13,703 bases of DNA, taken from the NCBI GenBank assembly GCA_003154635.1, contig PMDX01000089.1, forward strand, positions 1-13,703, given 5' to 3'. The notes under the pieces were generated by a model that worked only from the letters and a program-made list of their open reading frames with translations, ran no database searches and was not told where the DNA came from. The translations under genes were made by a program, and so were the position numbers. Within the stretch, counting starts at the first letter, position 1. Each line of letters opens with the position of its first letter. The DNA comes from Actinomycetota bacterium (lineage in GTDB: Bacteria > Actinomycetota > Geothermincolia > Fen-727 > Anoxymicrobiaceae). Below, piece after piece: positions 1-8,380 of the stretch.

Positions 1-898
1 CTGTTCCGGTGATGACGCCGAAGTGTCTGACCAGCAAGGCGGTGCGCCCCGCGGCCTGCGCCATCAGGTAGTTGCGAAGCGTGACCATGTCACCCAGCTT
101 GATCTTGGGACTGGACGGGAGGAGCCTGTGGTATGGATGGTAGAACTCACCCCTGTATGTGCCCTGCCAGCCGCTGTCGGTCAGCTCGGGCACGGTGTAG
201 TACTTGCGCAGGACACCGGCTATCTCGTTTTCGCTGGCCGGGTCAGAAGCATCCATGCCGCGGGACTCGAGCCCCATCCCCGTGAAAAGCCTGACATGAG
301 CCTCGTCCTCGCCGATGGAATCCTCGGGATACCGCAGGTAGAACCGCTTGGCGTGCGCCACCAGCTCGAGGTTATCCGCCGTGCGGTTGCTGAGGCCGTG
401 CATCACGCAGTGCGTGTGCGCGGGAACAGCCATGTCCTGCAACAGGTGGCAGCAGTAACCGAGGAACTTCGCGGCCGCCGCGTGATTCCCGGCTCGGGCG
501 TGTGCGAGGGCACGCTCCCAGTACTCCTCGTACTCCTGCAGGGCGTTGACGAACCTTTCGTCGTCGATGCCCCGGCGAGCCACGGGGTCAAAGAAGTGCG
601 AATAACCCCACTCGAGTTTTGCCGGCTCTCGGCCTTCTTCGTCTCTCTCGACCATATCGAGCCGCCCACACGCCCTCTCGATCTGAAGCCGGTGAACGGC
701 GAGTGGTGACCGTTCCGATATCTCCCCGCGTTTCAGCAACCATCTCAGTGCCTGCCTGGCCAGATCGCCATGGTCATCCTTGAGAATGAGCGGCGTCCAG
801 TACCTGACATACCCGAACCATCCAGGCATCGAAACAGCAAACAGCCCCAACACCGGCCCAATCGCCGCAAAGTAATGAGGTCTCTTCTTCCCTCTCAT
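1..898 (-). CDS. Membrane-anchored zinc-dependent phospholipase C-like protein, C-terminus cut by window edge
   Basis: 299 codons are visible and the frame stays open to position 1, so the C-terminus is missing. The start is ATG at 898, with AGGA eight bases upstream; an in-frame ATG at 907 sits too close to that site. Residues 7-29 are hydrophobic after a basic start (MRGKKR) and form a signal anchor or signal peptide. The rest resembles the zinc phospholipase C/P1 nuclease fold: H43 in DDHGDLARQAL, a YSHFFDP motif at 99-105 (compare SHFYDPD of Bacillus cereus PLC), and H151-x3-D155 with H161 in CCHLLQDMAVPAH. The family role is hydrolysis of phospholipid head groups outside the membrane. 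The His/Glu pair expected after H161 for the last metal site is not evident (the N-R-T-A-D-N region at 171-176 aligns there), so metal content may differ. Residues after about 185 match nothing I recognise. It follows the plsB pair after 257 bp and a probable terminator, so it may be a separate transcript. The superfamily is fairly sure; the substrate is unknown. Confidence 0.72.
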   Translation of the reverse strand, partial: MRGKKRPHYFAAIGPVLGLFAVSMPGWFGYVRYWTPLILKDDHGDLARQALRWLLKRGEISERSPLAVHRLQIERACGRLDMVERDEEGREPAKLEWGYSHFFDPVARRGIDDERFVNALQEYEEYWERALAHARAGNHAAAAKFLGYCCHLLQDMAVPAHTHCVMHGLSNRTADNLELVAHAKRFYLRYPEDSIGEDEAHVRLFTGMGLESRGMDASDPASENEIAGVLRKYYTVPELTDSGWQGTYRGEFYHPYHRLLPSSPKIKLGDMVTLRNYLMAQAAGRTALLVRHFGVITGT

Positions 899-972
899 AC
901 CCACCATCCTACAAGAACCCCCACCCCAAGGTCGACCTGCCCACACCCGTACTTCAATGCAAAATGACAACC

Positions 973-987
973 CGGTGCCAAGCACCG
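973..987 (-). other. Small hairpin in the leader of the PLC-like gene
   Basis: CGGTGC and GCACCG flank a 3-base loop, giving a 6-bp stem (seven with a U-G pair). It lies about 75 bases upstream of the PLC-like start. No run of T follows it on the minus strand, so it does not look like a terminator. It could be a leader structure or a binding site; it may also be chance. Confidence 0.3.
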
Positions 988-1047
988 ACAACAGGTTCAA
1001 GACGTCGCCGAACCAGACCAAAGTCTTCTTATTATCTTAAAGTGCAG

Positions 1048-1148
1048 GGCGAGGGGTACTTTTTTCCGTAGAACTCCGCAGTGGACTTAACTCTGAAATA
1101 TATCGCTCTTTCCACGAGGACCTCGAGGAAAAAACGTACCCCGAGCCC
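1048..1148. repeat. Long imperfect inverted repeat between plsB and the PLC-like gene
   Basis: The left arm at 1048-1068 reads GGGCGAGGGGTAC then TTTTTTCC. The right arm at 1127-1148, read on the minus strand, is GGGCTCGGGGTACG then TTTTTTCC. The arms match at all but two positions plus one extra base, and enclose a 58-bp spacer that holds a nested GTGGA/TCCAC pair (1081-1085 and 1111-1115). The right arm contains the T-run of the proposed plsB terminator, so the T-run could also pair with the A-run of the other arm. It may be a foldback regulatory structure or the remnant of a small mobile element; no flanking target duplication is apparent. The rest of the 899-1155 gap shows no gene and no convincing promoter. 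Confidence 0.55.
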
Positions 1149-1155
1149 CCCTCGG
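1129..1155 (-). terminator. Probable weak intrinsic terminator after the plsB pair
   Basis: On the minus strand the plsB stop TAG is followed at once by CCGAG-GGGGG-CTCGG (1155-1141), a 5-bp GC stem with a 5-base loop, then GGTACG and six T (1134-1129). The stem is short and the T-run starts six bases after it, so the terminator would be weak. It would separate the lipid operon from the PLC-like gene. Confidence 0.42.
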
Positions 1156-3639
1156 CTATTGAGGAAGGAGGGAAGTCAGGCGCTGCTCGAGGGAGTTGAA
1201 CTCGTCGAAGTTCTCGCCGCGGGAGACCACGGTGATCATCTTTCCGTGGTCGTTGGGCACGAGGGTCTGGGTGACGAGGCCCATTTCCCGGTAGCCCTTG
1301 ATGGCGTTCTTGAACGCTACCCTGCAGAGCGACTCCTCACGCCTTATCGAGCCTTCCTTGAGCATTCTCTCGCCCTCGCTGAAGCAGAACTCGACCGCGT
1401 CGTCCACCTTGACGGGCTCCTCGGCGGGAATCGATGTCAGGGCGCGGCTGGCGATGAGATAAGCCTCCAGGTAAGAGTCGAGAAGCGACCGCAGTGTGTC
1501 GGCGTACATCTGGTGGTCGAGTTTCCAGGCCTCGGCTTCGCGGGTCGGGCTGAAGATGAACTCCTGCGAGAACACCGTTCTGAGGAATTCGAGGTCATCA
1601 GCCTCGCCGTTGCCAGTAGTGCCGGCGACCACGGCGGACATCGAAGCCTCCATGAAGTGACCCAGAGGTATATTCTTGTTGTACTCGAGGAATCGCCTGC
1701 CGCTACCTTCCACCCGGTAGACCTCTTCGTCGGCCACCGTGTCACGCGAGACGTGGCCCTCCCTTTCGAACCATTCGACCGCGGCGAGTATGCCCTCCCT
1801 GTCACTGTCAACCGACAGCGGAAGCCTGCGCCTCTCGGAGAAGCGCAGCAACTCCTCGACCGCCGACTCGAACTCACCGGAGGAGATAACCGTGGTCCCC
1901 GGCGCGAGCAACGCGCACGCCGCCAGCGACCTTGCCGTGACCGGGGTGATCGCATTGACTCCGTCACAGGCGATCTCCGCGGTTCCCTCTAGACCGTGAT
2001 TGGCGAGCAGGCTCTTGAAGCTCATGGGCGTTCCGAACTTGACGTACGCCCTGCCCAGCCTGGTGTTGATCGACTTGTATATGCGCGCGAAGCCTTTCAT
2101 GCTCTCGGAGACCTTCCTGCCTCCGGCCATCTCCTTGACGTGCGCGGACTCTTCCGGGACCTTGTCGTAACCCAGGTAGACGGGCACGAGGGTAATGTCG
2201 GGGCAGACGCCCATGTTGAGCGATTCCTCGAGTATGCTCAGGTAACCGGTCTTGGGCCTCTGGAGCTTGCCGTCCCTGCTCCGGGTGCCCTCAATGTAAA
2301 CAACGCTGGTGTAGTTCTCGGCTAGCAGGTACCTGACGTAGGCACCGAACACCTCGCGGTAGACGGTCTCGCCTGCGAACGTCCGCCTCAGGTAAAACGC
2401 TCCGGAGTGCCTCAGGAGCCATCCAACGGGCCAGAAGTTGAGGTTGAGCCCGGCCGCCTGCTGCGGCGGTACCATCCCGCACCGGAACAACGTGTAACCG
2501 ATAAGGAGCGGATCGACGTAGCTCTTATGGCTGCAGATGAGGACGATCCTGGAGCGCGTGTCGCACTCAGAGAGGAACCTTACCCCCTCGCGGTCGACAT
2601 CGAGCCCGTCGAGGAAGCGGCTGAAAGCGTAATCCACAGCGCGGCAGAAGTACCGGACGACCCCCACCCTGTAATCCGATGCTATCTCGTCGAAATACTC
2701 TCTCGCCTCGCCGATGACCGCTTCTCTCGTCATGCCCTCTCGTAGCGCGTAATCCTGCATGTAAGCCGAAAGGACCGGGTCGGCGAGGACACGCCTCTTG
2801 ACCTCCCACTTGGGAGAGAGCGGCGGCCCGGTGCACGCCCGGCGCTCCGACTCGATGTTGCTCATGAGCCGCACCCTTAGCGCGGCGGCCTGGGAGCACA
2901 GGTCACCGGCCTGGTTTTCAGAGATCCATGTGGAGAGGACGAACGGCTTGCAGTTCTTGACCCGTGCGGTGCGGAATGTCCTGAACCAGTTGGTGGTCTT
3001 TCTGAACAACTGCAGTGGATGAAACTTGTAAACACGCGCTGCGACCGTAGCCGGAGGCGCTTCGGATACGAGCTGGTGGTGCGCCCGCGCCACGGGTACG
3101 ACCGTTAGTCCGACGTCGCTCTCGTTCTGTATGGCGATGAGAGCCTCGAGGTCAAAGTTGGGGCCTCCGCCGCCGTCGATGTCCTGGCTCGATGAGATTC
3201 CGGCCTTGGAGAGCTTCTCGGCGAGCTTCTGGAGCCTGGGGTTGGCCTCTTTGCCGGCACGCTTGCCCCTCTTGCTCTTCTTCGAGGAAGCGGGCTTTGG
3301 TTTGGTCTCGGCGGGAGCGTCGTGGATGATGTTGATGGGCCCGGTGTTGCGGAGCCGGGCGGCAAGGTACATCTTTTGGCGCAACCCCGCTTCGGGCAAC
3401 ACGAATACCGTGAGCGGCGAGGCGATCACCCACGCGGCGCGCTGCGGATCACCGGAGAGGACGGGCCCGCTATACGTTCCGTGCTCGAGCGGGCGCATGA
3501 ACACGAACAGGGCCTTGATGATCTGCGCCTTGACCCGATTGGGTTTCCACGCGAAGAATCCCTGGACGATATCGGTGGTCTGCCGGTAATCAAGCTTCCT
3601 CTCCACTGCGACCGCTGGCTCTGTCGCTGCCCCTTTCAA
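1156..3639 (-). CDS. plsB: Glycerol-3-phosphate acyltransferase, PlsB type (distal copy)
   Basis: 827 aa, close to the roughly 800 aa usual for PlsB. It transfers a fatty acyl group to the sn-1 position of glycerol 3-phosphate, the first step of phospholipid synthesis, at the inner face of the membrane. All four acyltransferase blocks are present: HKSYVD at 371-376 (H-x4-D), GAFYLRRTF at 413-421, YIEGTRSRDGKL at 448-459 and TLVPVYLGY at 483-491. The VPPQQAAGLNLNFWP stretch at 390-404 also matches the PlsB core. The N-terminal 100 residues and the C-terminal half (SIRREESL near 764) are shared with the upstream paralogue. A Lys-rich linker lies at about 112-145. The start is TTG, supported by AGGGGGG eight bases upstream and by the MKGxAxEP start conserved in the paralogue. 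It lies 30 bp after the first plsB and is almost certainly cotranscribed. The family assignment is firm; why there are two copies is unknown. Confidence 0.93.
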   Translation of the reverse strand: MKGAATEPAVAVERKLDYRQTTDIVQGFFAWKPNRVKAQIIKALFVFMRPLEHGTYSGPVLSGDPQRAAWVIASPLTVFVLPEAGLRQKMYLAARLRNTGPINIIHDAPAETKPKPASSKKSKRGKRAGKEANPRLQKLAEKLSKAGISSSQDIDGGGGPNFDLEALIAIQNESDVGLTVVPVARAHHQLVSEAPPATVAARVYKFHPLQLFRKTTNWFRTFRTARVKNCKPFVLSTWISENQAGDLCSQAAALRVRLMSNIESERRACTGPPLSPKWEVKRRVLADPVLSAYMQDYALREGMTREAVIGEAREYFDEIASDYRVGVVRYFCRAVDYAFSRFLDGLDVDREGVRFLSECDTRSRIVLICSHKSYVDPLLIGYTLFRCGMVPPQQAAGLNLNFWPVGWLLRHSGAFYLRRTFAGETVYREVFGAYVRYLLAENYTSVVYIEGTRSRDGKLQRPKTGYLSILEESLNMGVCPDITLVPVYLGYDKVPEESAHVKEMAGGRKVSESMKGFARIYKSINTRLGRAYVKFGTPMSFKSLLANHGLEGTAEIACDGVNAITPVTARSLAACALLAPGTTVISSGEFESAVEELLRFSERRRLPLSVDSDREGILAAVEWFEREGHVSRDTVADEEVYRVEGSGRRFLEYNKNIPLGHFMEASMSAVVAGTTGNGEADDLEFLRTVFSQEFIFSPTREAEAWKLDHQMYADTLRSLLDSYLEAYLIASRALTSIPAEEPVKVDDAVEFCFSEGERMLKEGSIRREESLCRVAFKNAIKGYREMGLVTQTLVPNDHGKMITVVSRGENFDEFNSLEQRLTSLLPQ

Positions 3640-3669
3640 AACCGTTACCCCCCTGGTTCTTCCACGGGT

Positions 3670-6171
3670 TCAAACCCCCGCGTTGCTGCTATCCGGTAAG
3701 AAATCTCTTATTCGCGCTTCTGTCCCCTCGCGTTCCGCGAAGTTGTCACCGGGCACGATGCTCTTGCTGATGGTCCCCTCATCATCGGGCAGTTCGACCT
3801 CTTTTGCGAGCCCCATCTTCGTGTAACATTTGACCGCGTTCTTGAACGCGATCCTTGACAGGGATTCCTCGCGTCGGATAGATCCGTCATGGAGCATTCG
3901 CTCGCCTTCGGCGAAGCAGAGGTCGACCGCTTCGTCCCGCGTAACCGGTCTATCGAACTCGAGGCGCCCCATGGCCCGACATGCCACGAGGTAGCCCTCG
4001 AGATATGAATCGAGGAGCGAACACAATACGCCGGAATAGGCCTTGTAGTCCAGTTTCCAGGCCTCGTCGGCGCGGCTCGGGCTGAAGACGAACTCCTCGC
4101 CGAAGAGGTGTCTGAGGAATCGAACCGATTCCTCGGAACGCCATCCGTCAGCCGCCCCACCGGCTTGCGACCGCTCGGCGACCGCGGCCAGGGCCGGCTC
4201 CAGGAAATGAGCGAGCTGTATGTTCTTGTTGTACTCGAGGAACCTCCGGTTGTAACCTTCGACCCGAAATCCGTTTTCGCCGCTTGCCGCCGCGGGAACG
4301 ACGTAGCCTTCCTCCACCAGAAGGTCCATGGCCGCTCCTACGCCGTCGAAATCGGCATCGAGGGCCATCGGTAGCCTCCGCCGCTCGCAGTAGCGCAGGA
4401 GGTCCCTGACACCCTCCTCGTACCGGGTCTCGGAGACCCAGTTCGTTCCCGGCGCCAGCAGTGCGCACCCCGCGAGCGACCTTCCGGTCACCACGGTTAT
4501 GCGGTTTATCTCGTCGCATGCGACCTCCGCGGCGCCCCTGAGGCCGTGCTCGTCGAGCAGCGCCCGGAAACTCATCGGGGTTCCGAACTTTACGTACGCT
4601 TTCCCCAGCTTCGTCCGCTGAGAGGCGATGAAGCCGGCAAAGAAGCCCATCGTCTCTGAGGCCTTCCTCGTCCCCGCCATCTCCCGGACGTGGGACGCTT
4701 CATCCGGTATCTTGTCGAAGCCCATGTAGACCGGCACCAGGGTTATGTCAGGGCAGACGCCCATACGCAGGGCGTCCTCGAGGATCCCCATGTAGCCTAT
4801 CTTGGGTTTCGCCAGCTTGCCGTCCCTCGTCCTCGTGCCCTCGATGTAGACGACGGTGGTGTAGTTCTCGGCGAGCAGGTACCTGACGTACGCGCAGAAG
4901 ACCTCCTTGTATAGCGTCTCACCCATGAAGGTGCGCCGTATGTAGAACGCGCCCGAATGCCTCAGGAGCCATCCCATGGGCCAGAAGTCCATGTTCTGCC
5001 CCGCGGCCTGCTGCGGTGGCACCATCCCCGAGCGGAACATGGTATAGCCGATGAGCAGCGAATCCGCGTAGCTCTTGTGGTCGCAGACCATCACGATGCG
5101 GGACCGGTTATCGCACTCGGCGAGGAACCTTATGCCTTCCCGGTCCACTTCCACACCTGTCAGGAACTTATCGAAGAGGTAGTCTACAACGCGCACGAAG
5201 TATCTCGCGACGCCTACCCTGTACTCTGACTGGATCTCTTCCACATAGTCACGGGCCCGTGCGATGACCGCCTCGCGCGTCATGCCTTCGCGAAGCGCGA
5301 ACTCCTGCATGTAAACAGCCAGGACCGGGTCGGACAGCACGCGCCGCCTGACCTCCCACTTAGAGGGGAGAGGGGGTCCGGTGCACGCGCGGCGCTCGGA
5401 CTCGATGTGGCTCATGAGCTCGTGCCGGAGCTCAGCGGACTGAGTGCACAGATCCTCATAGGGATTCGCCTCCAGCCACCGTGAGAGCACGACGGGGCGG
5501 CAGTTCTTGACCCTACCGTTACGGAAGGTCCTGACCCAGTTGGTCACTTTCCTGACCACCTGCATTGGTGTGAACTTGTACACCTTCGCCGCCATCGTCG
5601 CGGGTGGAGCGTCCGGGGTGAGCTGGTGGTGAGCCCTGGCGCACGGTACGACCGTCAGCGCAAGGTCACTCTCTTTCTGAATGGCAATCAGGGCCTCGAG
5701 ATCGAAGTCACAACCGCCGCTCGCGCTCCTGTGATGCTCCGAGGCCGCCCGGCCGGTCTTCCCGCCCTTGCCATGGCGACCCCCGGTCTTCTTGTCGCCG
5801 CCGGAAGCGGGGGATTTGCCGTGCTTCACCTCAGCCCGACCGACAGGCGGGTCCTGGATGATGTTGATCGGCCCGGTGCTCCTCAACCTGGCTGCCAGGA
5901 AAAGCCTGTGGCGTCTCCCGGCTTCCGCCAGCACGAACACCGTCAGTGGAGAGGCGATGACCCAGGCGGCCCTGTGCGGCTCACCTGACAGGCTCCTGCC
6001 GCCGTATGCGCCCTGTTCCAGCGGATGCATGAACCGCGAGAGCGCCCGCACGACAACGGCGCTCACCGGGTCGGGCTTCCAGGCGAAGAAGCCTTGGATG
6101 GCGTCCGCCGTTTCGCGGTAGTTGAGCTTTCGATCGGTTTTCTTTACGGGTTCGAGCGCTGTCCCCTTCAA
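3670..6171 (-). CDS. plsB: Glycerol-3-phosphate acyltransferase, PlsB type (proximal copy)
   Basis: 833 aa, a full-length paralogue of the next gene, collinear without gaps over about the first 110 residues. The catalytic blocks are intact: HKSYAD at 365-370, GAFYIRRTF at 407-415, YIEGTRTRDGKL at 442-453 and TLVPVYMGF at 477-485. It should acylate glycerol 3-phosphate at sn-1 from acyl-CoA or acyl-ACP on the membrane. The variable linker (about 108-152) is rich in Gly, Lys and His here, and differs from the Lys/Ser-rich linker of the other copy. The start is TTG, with AGGGGG seven bases upstream; the other copy uses the same arrangement. It follows the HGD-like gene by 73 bp. Both copies keep every catalytic residue I can check, which suggests two working enzymes with different acyl donors, chain types or partners rather than a decaying duplicate. 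Confidence 0.93.
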   Translation of the reverse strand: MKGTALEPVKKTDRKLNYRETADAIQGFFAWKPDPVSAVVVRALSRFMHPLEQGAYGGRSLSGEPHRAAWVIASPLTVFVLAEAGRRHRLFLAARLRSTGPINIIQDPPVGRAEVKHGKSPASGGDKKTGGRHGKGGKTGRAASEHHRSASGGCDFDLEALIAIQKESDLALTVVPCARAHHQLTPDAPPATMAAKVYKFTPMQVVRKVTNWVRTFRNGRVKNCRPVVLSRWLEANPYEDLCTQSAELRHELMSHIESERRACTGPPLPSKWEVRRRVLSDPVLAVYMQEFALREGMTREAVIARARDYVEEIQSEYRVGVARYFVRVVDYLFDKFLTGVEVDREGIRFLAECDNRSRIVMVCDHKSYADSLLIGYTMFRSGMVPPQQAAGQNMDFWPMGWLLRHSGAFYIRRTFMGETLYKEVFCAYVRYLLAENYTTVVYIEGTRTRDGKLAKPKIGYMGILEDALRMGVCPDITLVPVYMGFDKIPDEASHVREMAGTRKASETMGFFAGFIASQRTKLGKAYVKFGTPMSFRALLDEHGLRGAAEVACDEINRITVVTGRSLAGCALLAPGTNWVSETRYEEGVRDLLRYCERRRLPMALDADFDGVGAAMDLLVEEGYVVPAAASGENGFRVEGYNRRFLEYNKNIQLAHFLEPALAAVAERSQAGGAADGWRSEESVRFLRHLFGEEFVFSPSRADEAWKLDYKAYSGVLCSLLDSYLEGYLVACRAMGRLEFDRPVTRDEAVDLCFAEGERMLHDGSIRREESLSRIAFKNAVKCYTKMGLAKEVELPDDEGTISKSIVPGDNFAEREGTEARIRDFLPDSSNAGV

Positions 6172-6244
6172 CGTCTTACCCCCTTATTGCCATGTGCAAC
6201 TTCGACCTTCGCCCCCAGCTCCACCGCGACTCGATCCTCGCGCA

Positions 6245-7384
6245 TCACAGGGGGACCCTGTCGCGGGGAGCCACAACCGGGCTGGAACCCGGGCGCTCCT
6301 CGTGTTTCATCTTGCTGTTCCATGCGACGTCCATGAGCGCCTCGAGGCGGGTCTGCATGCCCGCCCTTCCGGTCTGTTCATCGACGGATATTGAAAGGAT
6401 CGGGATGTCGAACTCGTTTGAAATACGCATGAAGACGGTCTTGGATATTACCTCCGGAAGGCAGGTAAACGGAAAGAAATGGACTATCGCGTCAAAGCCC
6501 CTGCGGGCGAACTGGACCGTCGCACCGACCGAGATATGGCCGTGCCCTCCCACCTCGTGACAGAGGAAAGGAGACGCGGCCTTGTTTATCTCCGGGGTGT
6601 TGTAGCCCAGCACCGGGTTGCGCCCCAGGGGTGTGAAGACGTCCGACATGTGAAGAGAGCGCTCCACCGTGGCGCCATGTCGTGCCAGCCATCGGACCAC
6701 GTCGAAGTTGAAGTACGGCTCAATGCTCATCAACAGCTCGCCGACCAGTCCTACCTTTATATAAGGGCGCTCGAGGTCAACCGGCACCCGGGCAAAGCGA
6801 TCGGCGATCCACTCACGGGCCTCGTCTATCTCGAGCCTGGTCCGGGCGGCATCCAGCACGGAAAGGCATTCCGCGATAGCTTTGTCGGTAGCGCTTTCCT
6901 CCGACTCGAGAGCGCGTACGGCCATCGCCTGTTTTTCGATCTCGTCGAACGCCCAGCCCTTTCTGAGCGAAAGGGTCATGTCCCTCGCCATCCCCGCCAG
7001 CCCCTTGTTCGCAGCGGGAACGATGAGCCGGACATTCCTGAAGAAATCGAGGGGCGCATCGCGGGGGCCGTCGAAGGTGATGATCCTGAAGCTGTACCCT
7101 TCGCGCTCCAGGACGCGCCTCATTATCTCCGCGAAATAGTTGAACCGGCACGGGCCGAACCCCGCCGCCATCATGATCGTATCGGCACCGAGCTCGATGG
7201 CTTCGACCGAGCTGCCTATCAGCACCTTGCACGGGAAGCATACGTGTTCGGGCGACAAGGTGACCCCGAGCTCAACGGTGCGCTCGCTGTACTCAGGCGC
7301 CTGCACGAACCCCAGTCCCAGTCGAGAGCACATGTCCCTGGCCATATATTCGGTGCTTCCGCACTTGGGGACGGTGATGTTCAT
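6245..7384 (-). CDS. 2-hydroxyacyl-CoA dehydratase-like (HGD/CoA-activase-related) Fe-S protein, second pair
   Basis: 379 aa. It belongs to the acyl-CoA dehydratase/activase-related group: a CFPCK motif at 49-53 (C49, C52), GFGPCRFNYF at 75-84 (C79), NPVLGY at 256-261, HEVGGHG at 276-282, FPFTCLPE at 304-311 (C308) and SVDEQTGRAGMQTRLEAL at 333-350. C49, C79 and C308 fall at exactly the same residue numbers in the paralogue at 8381-9499, so they are the likely [4Fe-4S] ligands. The ATG overlaps the stop of the upstream DUF2229 gene as ATGA, behind GGAGGA, so the two are translationally coupled and probably form a complex. It carries extra cysteines (C8, C19, C52, C172, C275) that the paralogue lacks. 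Known relatives act in radical dehydration, benzoyl-CoA reduction or, as part of PlsA, plasmalogen formation. The lipid setting favours the last, but the reaction is inferred. Confidence 0.8.
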   Translation of the reverse strand: MNITVPKCGSTEYMARDMCSRLGLGFVQAPEYSERTVELGVTLSPEHVCFPCKVLIGSSVEAIELGADTIMMAAGFGPCRFNYFAEIMRRVLEREGYSFRIITFDGPRDAPLDFFRNVRLIVPAANKGLAGMARDMTLSLRKGWAFDEIEKQAMAVRALESEESATDKAIAECLSVLDAARTRLEIDEAREWIADRFARVPVDLERPYIKVGLVGELLMSIEPYFNFDVVRWLARHGATVERSLHMSDVFTPLGRNPVLGYNTPEINKAASPFLCHEVGGHGHISVGATVQFARRGFDAIVHFFPFTCLPEVISKTVFMRISNEFDIPILSISVDEQTGRAGMQTRLEALMDVAWNSKMKHEERPGSSPVVAPRDRVPL

Positions 7385-8331
7385 CGTGCTCCTCCAGCCG
7401 CACTGGACGGGTCATTGGCGGACGCATACCGGAGCATGTCCAGGAACGCTTCGATCCTGGTCACGAGCCCGCCCTCCCCGGAGTGTTCGTCGAGCGTTAT
7501 GCTCATGAGCGGCACGGACTTCTCGCGGCCGAACTGGTCTTCTATGAGAGCTCCGATCATTGAACCGGGGCCGCACGCGAACGAGGAAAGGTAGATTACG
7601 CCCGCGACGGACCTGCTCCTGCTCCAGTGCAGGACGGCGCCGACGATGTCGCTCTCTGAATCCCAGCGTATCTTCCTCTCGAGCGTCTTGAGCTCACGCC
7701 TGATCAATCGCCTTGGGACTTTCTCGACGACCAGGGGGCTGGCGCCCATGACCCTGATGCGGTCCAGGAGCCCCATCGACACGCGTGGGTCCTGAAGGTT
7801 GTACACGTGTCCCGCTACGCCCACATTGAAACCCGCATCAGTGGTCGCGGCACCGGCGAGGGGCGCCATGCAGGACTTGAGGCTGGCGAGCATCGCTTTC
7901 ACCGCCGCCCGTGCCGCGCTCTGGCTTGCCCCAAACCGCAACGCCATCTCGTACCAGTCATTCACCCACTTGTGCCGCCGGTCGGCGAGATCCATGACGG
8001 GAGCAAAGATCGGTGGCAGGTCATGGTCTATCGCGCGCGCGATGTCGGGCAGCCCGAGGTATTTCGGGCACGATTTCATTCCACGGTTCTGCGTGACTAC
8101 CCTCGGAACCAGGATCGCGTCAGCGGCTTCCTTGAGCTTCAGCAGATGGCCGGTAAAAACTTTCACGGGGAGGCAGGACTCGTTGTCGGTGTGAGCGGTG
8201 CCGCTGGTGAGGATCTCGCCCGTCGTCGTGGACGACACGACAGGCTCGAGCCCAAGCGTTTCGATGAAAGACTTCCACGCGTCACCGTACTGGTGGAACA
8301 GCAGAGCCCTTGGCAAGCCGACCCTGGTCAC
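7381..8331 (-). CDS. DUF2229 (CoA-enzyme activase-related) Fe-S protein, second pair
   Basis: 316 aa. The start is GTG at 8331, chosen because MTRVGLPRALLFHQYG aligns with the MRVGIPRAMLYHHYG start of the paralogue at 9501-10457; GGGGTGG precedes it. DUF2229 features: IGLPRA-type start, DNESCLPVKVFTGH at 49-62 (C53), SCPKYLGLPD at 87-96 (C88), VAGHVYN at 172-178, SSFACGPGSM at 249-258 (C253) and TLDEHSGEGGLVTRIEAF at 279-296. The three shared cysteines (C53, C88, C253) suggest one [4Fe-4S] cluster. In Clostridia this domain is usually one part of a very large protein together with BadF-type ATPase domains; here it stands alone. It is coupled by an ATGA overlap to the HGD-like gene that follows and is probably its partner subunit. 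The family is clear, the reaction is inferred from context. Confidence 0.8.
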   Translation of the reverse strand: MTRVGLPRALLFHQYGDAWKSFIETLGLEPVVSSTTTGEILTSGTAHTDNESCLPVKVFTGHLLKLKEAADAILVPRVVTQNRGMKSCPKYLGLPDIARAIDHDLPPIFAPVMDLADRRHKWVNDWYEMALRFGASQSAARAAVKAMLASLKSCMAPLAGAATTDAGFNVGVAGHVYNLQDPRVSMGLLDRIRVMGASPLVVEKVPRRLIRRELKTLERKIRWDSESDIVGAVLHWSRSRSVAGVIYLSSFACGPGSMIGALIEDQFGREKSVPLMSITLDEHSGEGGLVTRIEAFLDMLRYASANDPSSAAGGAR

Positions 8332-8341
8332 GCTTCCACCC

Positions 8342-8356
8342 CTTTCATGCTGAAAG
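8342..8356. other. Short inverted repeat before the second DUF2229 gene
   Basis: CTTTCA and TGAAAG flank a 3-base spacer in the 49-bp gap between the two pairs. On the minus transcript the second arm runs into AAAGGGG, the likely ribosome-binding region for the GTG at 8331, so the hairpin could mask that site. It is short and may be chance. Confidence 0.3.
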
Positions 8357-8380
8357 AAGCGAACGCGCGTGCTGGGCGCA

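Noticed and set aside
23..709. 228-codon open frame on the plus strand
   Set aside because: It lies opposite the PLC-like gene, has no recognisable motif, and mirrors the high-GC codon pattern of the minus strand, where zinc-ligand motifs are clear.
899..1155. Sigma-70 promoter for the PLC-like gene
   Set aside because: AT-rich hexamers such as GATAAT near 1030 have no matching -35 at 16-18 bases, so no site is called.
1081..1992. 303-codon open frame on the plus strand
   Set aside because: It is antisense to the plsB C-terminal region and is a by-product of GC-rich codon use.
6479..7594. 371-codon open frame on the plus strand
   Set aside because: It is antisense to the HGD-like and DUF2229 genes, whose motifs and ATGA overlap are unambiguous; its translation resembles no family.
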